A stretch of DNA of 20,828 nt from Flavisolibacter sp. (GTDB lineage Bacteria > Bacteroidota > Bacteroidia > Chitinophagales > Chitinophagaceae), in assembly GCA_025936195.1 (NCBI GenBank), contig JAICTW010000001.1, positions 1 to 20,828 on the forward strand. Reading direction: 5' to 3'. The translations under genes were made by a program, and so were the position numbers. This document shows positions 14,064 to 20,828 of the stretch, piece after piece (the first letter of the stretch is position 1; every line of letters starts with the position of its first letter). The notes under the pieces were generated by a model. That model was not told where the DNA came from, searched no databases, and saw nothing but the letters and a program-made list of their open reading frames with translations.

Positions 14064-17000
14064 AAAACTTTCTGATTTTCATATCGTCTTTTTTATTTTT
14101 TTCTTCCTGCAGGCATCAACCCGAAGAACGGCCTCTATTCACCCTGATGAATAACACGGGAATTGATTTCAATAATGTTGTCAAGGATAACAATCAACTC
14201 AATATTCTTAACTACCGGAACTTTTACAATGGCGGAGGCGTTGCTATTGGTGATATCAATAACGACGGTCTTCCTGATGTTTTCTTTACCGCCAATCAGG
14301 GAAGCAATAAATTGTATCTGAACAAAGGTGGCTTCAAGTTTGAAGACATTTCTGTCAAAGCCGGTTTTCAAAATAAAAAACAATGGAGCACCGGCGTGGT
14401 GATGGTGGACATTAATAACGATGGCTGGCTGGATATTTTTGTTTGCAACGCCGGAAGCATGGAGGATTCTTCACTCCGGCAAAATCAATTGTTCATCAAC
14501 AATCATGATCTGACTTTCACTGAAGAAGCTGCGAAATATGGATTGAACAATACAGGTTACACTACACAAGCTTCTTTCTTTGATTATGACATGGATGGCG
14601 ATCTTGATTGCTTCATTATTAATAACAGTCCCATTTCTCCAACCAATTTGAATTATGCAAATGACCGTGAATTGCTGGATGCAAAATGGCCGGTGCCTGA
14701 ACCAATGAAAGGAGGCGGCGATCATTTGTTCCGCAATGATCATGGCCATTTTACTGAAGTGACGAAACAAGCTGGCATTCATGGAACGCTGATCAGTTTT
14801 GGTTTGGGCGTAACCGTTGGTGATGTGAATGATGATGGCTATCCTGATGTATATGTGTCGAATGATTTTTATGAAAGGGACTACCTCTACATCAATCAAA
14901 AGAACGGAACTTTCAAAGATGAACTGGAAGATTGTATGCAGCATACAAGTCTTGCATCAATGGGTGCAGATATTGGCGACATCAACAACGATGGCTACCC
15001 AGATATTTTCACTACTGATATGTTGCCCGGTGATGACTACCGCATGAAAACAACTTTGTCCTTTGAAGATATCAATGTATATCGCATTAAGCAAAAGCAG
15101 GGATTTTATCATCAGTTCTTTCAAAATACATTGCAGTTGAACAATAAGAATGGAATGTTTTGCGATGTGGCCAACTATGCAGGTGTTTCGGCAACGGATT
15201 GGAGCTGGGGAGGATTGATGTTTGATATGGACAATGATTCGCGGCTTGACCTTTATGTGTGCAATGGCATCAATCATGATTTGATCAATCAGGACTTCCT
15301 TGATTTTTCTGCGAGTGATATTGTGCAAAAAATGCAGGAAACCGGTAAGAAAGAAGACCTCAATGCCATCATTGATAAGATGCCTTCCATACACGTGTTG
15401 AACAAAGCTTTTCAAAACAATGGTGATTTGAAATTTAATGATGTTGGTAAAAAATGGGGATTCACGCAAGCATCGTTTTCCAATGGCGCTGCTTATGCCG
15501 ATCTGGATAATGATGGTGATCTGGATTTGGTAGTAAATAATGTGAACCAGCCTGCATTTGTGTACAGGAATAATTCCAGAGAAATTAATCACAACAATTA
15601 CATTGCTGTTTCACTTCAGGCAACAGGACAAAACCGTTTTGCCATCGGCAGCAAAATAAAACTTTATGCAAACGGACAGGTGTTGAGCCGTGAAGTCATT
15701 CCAGGCAGAGGCTTTCAATCATCAATGGATTATAAGACGATCATTGGTTTAGGAAAGACGAACGTTATTGATTCCATGATCATTCAGTGGCCTGACCTTT
15801 CCTGGTCAAAATACATTCATCCTGCAATAAATAGACAATACAGCATTGATGAAACGAACGAAAAGAAATTTCCATTGCAGCCGATAAAAGCTGAAGAGAA
15901 AAATGTTTTTTTCACTCCGGTAAAATCACCATTTGAAAAACATGTGGAAGATGATTACGTAGATTTTTATACCGAACGCAATATTCCAAAAATGCTTTCC
16001 CGCGAAGGACCGAAAGCTTCTGTAGGAGATGTGAACGGTGATGGTTTGGAAGATATTGTGATAGGCGGAACAATTGGCCATCCTGCGCAACTGTATCTGC
16101 AAACGAAAAATGGAAAGTTTCAAAAGAAAGAGGAACCTTCATTTACTCAGTTCATGGATTTTGAAGATGTAGCAGTGTTGTTGTTCGATTGTGATCATGA
16201 TGGTGATCTGGATCTGCTTCTATGTCCAGGAGGGAACAGTGTTACAGCAGGCAGCCGGCAATTGCAATTGCGATTATTTAAAAATGATGGGAACGGAAAT
16301 TTCACAGTGGATGCAACTGCATTCCCCCAAACGGGAATGAATATTTCAGTAGCCATTGCGGATGATTTCAACAAGGATGGTTATGCCGATCTTTTTATTG
16401 GCGGAAGAAATTATCCTCAGCTCTATGGCGCCGATCCGCAAAGCTTTTTGTTTTTGAACGATGGGAAAGGACACTTCAATGATGTAACAGAAAAGACACC
16501 TGCTCTGAAAAATATTGGAATGGTAACTTCGGCAGTTTTTGCAGATGTGGTGGGAGATAAACGAAAAGAGTTAATAGTTGTTGGTGAGTGGATGAGTCCA
16601 AGAGTGTTTGCTAACGACAATGATCATTTCGAAGAAATAAAAACAAATCTTGGTGATCTATACGGTTGGTGGCAAACTGTTTCTGTTGCCGATGTAAATG
16701 GTGACGGAAAAGAAGATCTGATCTTAGGAAACATTGGAGAGAATTTTTATTTGCGTCCCGATAAAGAGCATCCGGTAAAACTTTGGGTGAATGATTTTGA
16801 CAATAACGGAATTGTTGACAAAGTGCTTACGTACACAATTGACGGAAAGGACAAGCCGGTTTTTTTAAAGCACGATCTGGAAGATGCCATGCCTTTTTTA
16901 AAAAAAGCAAATCTGCGGCATGAAGAATACGCCACTAAATCTATTAATGAATTAATTCCTGCTGATGCATTGAAGAAAGCCACAGTGAAGCAATTCAATT

Positions 17001-17389
17001 ATGATGCATCCATCGTTGCTATCAACAAAGGCAATGGACAATTCGAAATTCAAAAGCTTCCGCCGATGGTCCAGTTATCTTCGGTAAATGCGGTGCATTG
17101 CATGGATGTAAACCATGACGGTTTTGTAGATGTTGTTTTGGGCGGGAACCTGTTTAATTTCCAGCCGCAGTTGGAACAATTAGATGCTAATTCCGGCGAT
17201 GTGTTGATCAATAATGGTAAAGGAAATTTTTTGTGGACCGATGCTTCGCAAACAGGATTAAACTTAAAAGGGCAATTGACAGATATTGCTGAAATTCATT
17301 TAAAGAATAAAATCGTTTTAGTGTTTTTGCAAAACGATGAACTGCCGCTAATGTATCAATTTAATGAACAAAAAACAAAACGTCCGTAA
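14060..17389 (+). CDS. FG-GAP/VCBS repeat lipoprotein with ASPIC/UnbV domain (paralog 2)
   Basis: This 1109-residue lipoprotein starts with GTG in a GTGA overlap with the stop of paralog 1, so the two are probably translationally coupled. No ATG lies near enough to keep the signal MKNFLIFISS, which ends FFSSC-R. The design matches paralog 1. Seven calcium loops run from residue 65 to 481, ASPIC/UnbV spans about 525-585, and seven more loops run from 657 to 1016. Two loops are altered: the sixth (FDMDNDSRLD) has Ser for Gly, and the fourth of the second half (ADVVGDKRKE) is degenerate. The TDWSWG motif before the sixth loop and the FEKHVEDD-to-SREGPKA linker before the eighth are shared with paralog 1. 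The two proteins look alike along their full length and probably arose by tandem duplication. Confidence 0.88.
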   Translation: MKNFLIFISSFLFFSSCRHQPEERPLFTLMNNTGIDFNNVVKDNNQLNILNYRNFYNGGGVAIGDINNDGLPDVFFTANQGSNKLYLNKGGFKFEDISVKAGFQNKKQWSTGVVMVDINNDGWLDIFVCNAGSMEDSSLRQNQLFINNHDLTFTEEAAKYGLNNTGYTTQASFFDYDMDGDLDCFIINNSPISPTNLNYANDRELLDAKWPVPEPMKGGGDHLFRNDHGHFTEVTKQAGIHGTLISFGLGVTVGDVNDDGYPDVYVSNDFYERDYLYINQKNGTFKDELEDCMQHTSLASMGADIGDINNDGYPDIFTTDMLPGDDYRMKTTLSFEDINVYRIKQKQGFYHQFFQNTLQLNNKNGMFCDVANYAGVSATDWSWGGLMFDMDNDSRLDLYVCNGINHDLINQDFLDFSASDIVQKMQETGKKEDLNAIIDKMPSIHVLNKAFQNNGDLKFNDVGKKWGFTQASFSNGAAYADLDNDGDLDLVVNNVNQPAFVYRNNSREINHNNYIAVSLQATGQNRFAIGSKIKLYANGQVLSREVIPGRGFQSSMDYKTIIGLGKTNVIDSMIIQWPDLSWSKYIHPAINRQYSIDETNEKKFPLQPIKAEEKNVFFTPVKSPFEKHVEDDYVDFYTERNIPKMLSREGPKASVGDVNGDGLEDIVIGGTIGHPAQLYLQTKNGKFQKKEEPSFTQFMDFEDVAVLLFDCDHDGDLDLLLCPGGNSVTAGSRQLQLRLFKNDGNGNFTVDATAFPQTGMNISVAIADDFNKDGYADLFIGGRNYPQLYGADPQSFLFLNDGKGHFNDVTEKTPALKNIGMVTSAVFADVVGDKRKELIVVGEWMSPRVFANDNDHFEEIKTNLGDLYGWWQTVSVADVNGDGKEDLILGNIGENFYLRPDKEHPVKLWVNDFDNNGIVDKVLTYTIDGKDKPVFLKHDLEDAMPFLKKANLRHEEYATKSINELIPADALKKATVKQFNYDASIVAINKGNGQFEIQKLPPMVQLSSVNAVHCMDVNHDGFVDVVLGGNLFNFQPQLEQLDANSGDVLINNGKGNFLWTDASQTGLNLKGQLTDIAEIHLKNKIVLVFLQNDELPLMYQFNEQKTKRP
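16706..16786 (+). repeat. 81-base exact repeat, copy 2 (inside paralog 2)
   Basis: This is identical to 13359-13439. It corresponds to codons 883-909 of paralog 2, at the same place in the fold and 3347 bases downstream of copy 1. The matching part of paralog 3 (from about 20065) is clearly different at both protein and DNA level. Confidence 0.95.
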
Positions 17390-17397
17390 CTATTGAA

Positions 17398-20300
17398 ATG
17401 AAAAAATCTTTCTCCATATCTCTCAATTTCATTGTTTCTCTTCTTTTGATTTTTCTGTGGTACGGTTGCCAGTCACATAGGAAGCAAGTGAAACCGATGT
17501 TTGAAGTATTGCGTGATAATGTAACAGGAATTCACTTTACCAACAAGCTCACGCCCGGCAACAAATTCAACATGTTTTATTACATGTACTTCTATAACGG
17601 CGCCGGCATTGGTGCAGGCGATTTTAATAAGGATGGAAAGATTGATCTGTTTTTTGCTTCGAACCAGGGGGACAATAAACTTTACCTAAACAAAGGCAAA
17701 ATGTCTTTTGAAGACGTAACGAAGCAGGCTGCCATTCCCGAAGATGGCGGCTGGTCAACCGGTGTTTCGGTGGTTGATGTTAATAACGATGGACTGCTTG
17801 ATATTTATGTTTGTCGCGTTGGAAATTATGAAACTTTAAAAAGCAAAAATCAACTGCTTATTTGTAAAGGCATCAAAAATGGAATTCCTTATTATGAAGA
17901 CGAAGCGGCAAAATACGGATTGGATTTTTCAGGCTTCAGTACGCAGGCTTTGTTTTTTGATTACGATATGGATGGTGATCTCGACATGTTTTTATTAAAT
18001 CATTCCGTTCATCAAAATGGAAATTATCAGCCACGTAAAAATTTTTTAGGAACTTATAGTCCTCTTTCCGGCGACCGCATCTTTCGTAATGACGGCGATC
18101 ACTTCACTGATGTTACCAAACAAACAGGAATCAACAGTTCTGCCATAAGTTATGGATTGGGTGTTGCGGCGTCAGATATCAATCTGGATGGATGGCCTGA
18201 CCTATATGTAGGCAATGATTTTCACGAGAACGATTATCTCTACATCAACCAAAAGAACGGAACGTTTTCGGAAGAGAACAACCAGCGATTGATGCACACC
18301 AGCCAGTTTTCAATGGGCGTGGACATTGCCGATGCCAACAACGATGGCTATCCCGAGATCATTTCCATGGACATGCTTCCTTCCGATCCTTATATTTTAA
18401 AACGTTCGCTTGGTGAAGACGACTACGATATTTTTTATGAAAAGATATCTTACGGCTACAATTATCAATACACCAGGAACAATCTTCAGTTCAACAGGAG
18501 AAATGGAATGTTCAGCGAAGTGGGATTGTATTCCGGTGTGTATGCAACGGATTGGAGTTGGGCGCCGCTGTGGATGGATTTTGATAACGATGGATTGAAA
18601 GATCTTTTTATCAGCAACGGAATTCCCAAGCGGATGAACGATATGGATTATGTAAATTTTATTTCGAGTGAAGAAGGCATGGAGAAGTTGCGCGACACCA
18701 GCAAGGATGTACGCAATATGGAATTGATCAATAAATTTCCCGAGATAAAAATTCCTAATAAATTTTATCGCAACAAGGGCGATCTTTCTTTTAGCGATAT
18801 GTCTGACGAAATTGAAAACGATCAGGCTACTTACTCTAATGGCGCTGTATATGCTGATTTGGATAATGATGGCGATCTGGATGTGGTAGTAAATAATATT
18901 GATGATCCTGTGCTGATCTATGAAAACAAATCAAATGATAGTTTGCAAACTTCTTATGCAGGCATTACACTGAAAGGTCCGGAAAAAAACAGCAATGCTG
19001 TAGGAGCAAAAATTATTTTGTTTGCAAACGGTAGTATAAGAACGTATGAAAATTATCCGGTGAAAGGTTTTCAGTCAAGCATGCAAATTCCGATGCATAT
19101 TGGATTGAAGAACACAAAAATTGATTCTGCTTTTTTGGTGTGGCCTGATAACACCTTTCAAAAAATTGAACTTACAGGAAAAAATCTTTTTTCATTTACG
19201 TATTCAAAAGGTTTGCCACCATTTGATTATTCGAAGATCACTTCCTTTCATCCGAATAACACCAGGCCGATGCAGGATATTACAGAGCAAACGGGATTGA
19301 ATTATAAGCACGAAGAAGATCCTTTCATTGAATTCAACCGCGAGCCTTTGATCCCCCACATGGTTTCCACGGAAGGACCCGCGCTGGCAGTTGCGGATAT
19401 CAATCACGACGGATTGGAAGATGTTTTCATTGGTTCATCAAAAACATTTCACGATGCGATTTTCCTTCAGCAGCCGGATGGAAAATTCATAAGAACCGTC
19501 CAACCCCAAATGCTGAAGGATAGTATGTATGAAGATGTGGATGCTGCCTGGGTGGATGTAAACAATGATGGCAATGTTGATTTGGTCATTGCAAGCGGTG
19601 GCAATGAATATTATGGTGAAGACGAACATTTGTTACCGCGGGTGTATTTGAATGATGGCAAAGCAAATTTTACGAGGTTACAAAATGCGTTTACCAATTT
19701 GTATGAAACTTATTCCTGCGTTCTTCCTTATGATTTTAATCACGATGGTTATGTTGATCTTTTCTTAGGCGGGAGAGTGGTGCCATGGGAGTATGGACAA
19801 ATTCCGCACTCACATTTACTGCAAAACGATGGCACAGGAAAATTCATTGATGTTACCGGTAAATACGCAAAGGAACTTTTGCAAATTGGAATGGTGACCA
19901 ATGCGGTTTGGTTTGATATAGACAAAGACGGTGATAAGGATCTGCTGGTTTGCAGTGAATGGGGCGGCATTGATTGCTTCATCAACAATAATGGAAATTT
20001 TACAAGAAAAAAACTCACCGATAAAAAAGGCTGGTGGAATTTTATTCTTCCGGTTGATGTAAATGGCGATGGAAATATGGATTTGATTGCGGGCAATCTT
20101 GGATGGAACAGCAGGTTGAAAGCTTCGGAGGACGAACCTGTGAAAATGTACTACAATGATTTCGATGGCAATGGTAAAAAAGACCAGGTGCTGACTTATT
20201 ATTTGAAGGGAAGAGAACTTCCTTTTGCCAATAAGGATGAATTGCAAAAGCGGATGCCCATTATTAAAAAGAAGTTTTTTTATGCTGCTGATTTTGCAAA

Positions 20301-20745
20301 AGCTTCAATCAATGAAATTTTTTCGAAAGAAAAACTGGAAGAGGCACAGGTGTTTTCTGCTGATTTCTTTTCCAATGCAGTTCTTATTAATGATGGCAAA
20401 ATGAATTTTACGGTAAAGGCTTTGCCCTGGCAGGCACAGTTAACGCCGTACAGAGATGCCGTGGTTGTTGACGCCAACAATGATCAACTACCGGATATTT
20501 TATTGTTCGGGAATTATTATGAGAACAATATCCAGATGGGAAGATATGATGCGGATTTCGGGACCGTTCTTGTCAACAAAGGCAATGGTAATTTTGAATG
20601 TGAAACTATAAACGGCCTGCAAATAAAAGGACAGGTAAGGCATGTCCGGAAAATACAGCTTGCGAATAAAGGTGAGGCATTTATTCTTGCAAGGAACAAT
20701 GATAGTACGATGATCATAAACTTTGCGGATGGGAAAGGTAAGTGA
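17398..20745 (+). CDS. FG-GAP/VCBS repeat lipoprotein with ASPIC/UnbV domain (paralog 3)
   Basis: This 1115-residue lipoprotein starts eight bases after paralog 2, with a signal ending IFLWYGC-Q. The loop count is the same. Seven run from residue 75 (GDFNKDGKID) to 487, an ASPIC/UnbV-like domain spans about 530-590 (NSNAVGA to FLVWPD), and seven run from 667 to 1025. It is more divergent from paralogs 1 and 2 than they are from each other. The fourth loop of the second half, degenerate in the other two, is intact here (FDIDKDGDKD), while the last loop (VDANNDQLPD) has lost its Gly. The TDWSW motif and FEKH/YKHEED-type linker are kept. It may bind a different ligand or form a heteromer with its neighbours. 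No terminator is seen in the 83 bases that follow. Confidence 0.87.
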   Translation: MKKSFSISLNFIVSLLLIFLWYGCQSHRKQVKPMFEVLRDNVTGIHFTNKLTPGNKFNMFYYMYFYNGAGIGAGDFNKDGKIDLFFASNQGDNKLYLNKGKMSFEDVTKQAAIPEDGGWSTGVSVVDVNNDGLLDIYVCRVGNYETLKSKNQLLICKGIKNGIPYYEDEAAKYGLDFSGFSTQALFFDYDMDGDLDMFLLNHSVHQNGNYQPRKNFLGTYSPLSGDRIFRNDGDHFTDVTKQTGINSSAISYGLGVAASDINLDGWPDLYVGNDFHENDYLYINQKNGTFSEENNQRLMHTSQFSMGVDIADANNDGYPEIISMDMLPSDPYILKRSLGEDDYDIFYEKISYGYNYQYTRNNLQFNRRNGMFSEVGLYSGVYATDWSWAPLWMDFDNDGLKDLFISNGIPKRMNDMDYVNFISSEEGMEKLRDTSKDVRNMELINKFPEIKIPNKFYRNKGDLSFSDMSDEIENDQATYSNGAVYADLDNDGDLDVVVNNIDDPVLIYENKSNDSLQTSYAGITLKGPEKNSNAVGAKIILFANGSIRTYENYPVKGFQSSMQIPMHIGLKNTKIDSAFLVWPDNTFQKIELTGKNLFSFTYSKGLPPFDYSKITSFHPNNTRPMQDITEQTGLNYKHEEDPFIEFNREPLIPHMVSTEGPALAVADINHDGLEDVFIGSSKTFHDAIFLQQPDGKFIRTVQPQMLKDSMYEDVDAAWVDVNNDGNVDLVIASGGNEYYGEDEHLLPRVYLNDGKANFTRLQNAFTNLYETYSCVLPYDFNHDGYVDLFLGGRVVPWEYGQIPHSHLLQNDGTGKFIDVTGKYAKELLQIGMVTNAVWFDIDKDGDKDLLVCSEWGGIDCFINNNGNFTRKKLTDKKGWWNFILPVDVNGDGNMDLIAGNLGWNSRLKASEDEPVKMYYNDFDGNGKKDQVLTYYLKGRELPFANKDELQKRMPIIKKKFFYAADFAKASINEIFSKEKLEEAQVFSADFFSNAVLINDGKMNFTVKALPWQAQLTPYRDAVVVDANNDQLPDILLFGNYYENNIQMGRYDADFGTVLVNKGNGNFECETINGLQIKGQVRHVRKIQLANKGEAFILARNNDSTMIINFADGKGK

Positions 20746-20828
20746 TAGTTAGTAGAGGTTTAATGTAGGCTCTTCTCTCTTTCGAATCCTTGCCTCTGTA
20801 CAAACAAGAGTGTTTGCAGCTTGTAAAC

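Noticed and set aside
11443..15047. Similar shifted-frame open frames in paralogs 1 and 2 (11443-11676 and 14829-15047)
   Set aside because: They resemble each other only because the underlying genes are paralogs; both are +1 shadows of the repeat-coding frame.
10704..20745. Regularly spaced DNA repeats that might suggest a CRISPR array or satellite
   Set aside because: The periodicity is protein-level calcium-loop repeats in coding sequence, with variable spacing and no conserved DNA repeat-spacer pattern.
20746..20828. Possible terminator after paralog 3
   Set aside because: Only a weak ACAAG/CTTGT pairing without a T-tract; no supportable structure.

Overview
The window looks like a chromosomal segment from a Bacteroidota (Bacteroidetes) bacterium, most likely Chitinophagaceae or a close relative. 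The grounds are a SusC/SusD outer-membrane pair, a DUF3810 protein, a cysteine-free L32, TAnnTTTG-type -7 promoter boxes and the lack of clear Shine-Dalgarno sequences. The taxon is inferred from gene content, not from a marker search.

Positions 1-5581 are mostly housekeeping. A membrane-anchored DUF3810 putative metalloprotease is on the minus strand. Divergent from it runs a plus-strand cluster: yceD-like DUF177, rpmF (L32) and plsX (phospholipid synthesis). A strong intrinsic terminator or attenuator sits between rpmF and plsX. A tRNA-Lys(UUU) follows with its own good promoter and terminator. Next come a 37-kDa nucleoid-associated protein (NdpA/YejK family) and a DlgD/YiaK-like 3-dehydro-L-gulonate 2-dehydrogenase. 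A 347-base stretch (5582-5928) holds no convincing gene.

Positions 5929-20745 are a five-gene plus-strand surface locus. It starts with a SusC-type TonB-dependent transporter and its SusD-type lipoprotein partner. These are followed by three consecutive genes of about 1110-1120 codons for paralogous lipoproteins built of FG-GAP/VCBS calcium-binding repeats with an ASPIC/UnbV domain in the middle. In each paralog I count seven Asp-rich loops before the ASPIC/UnbV domain and seven after, which suggests two seven-bladed propellers. The first two paralogs are much closer to each other than to the third, and share an 81-base stretch that is identical at the DNA level.

A plausible model is that SusC/SusD import a ligand and the three large lipoproteins are surface or periplasm-facing capture or scaffold proteins. 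No glycoside hydrolase, peptidase, ECF sigma/anti-sigma pair or hybrid two-component regulator lies in the locus, so the ligand is unknown. A hairpin terminator overlapped by a candidate promoter lies between susD and the first repeat gene, so the repeat genes could be expressed at a different level from the transporter pair.
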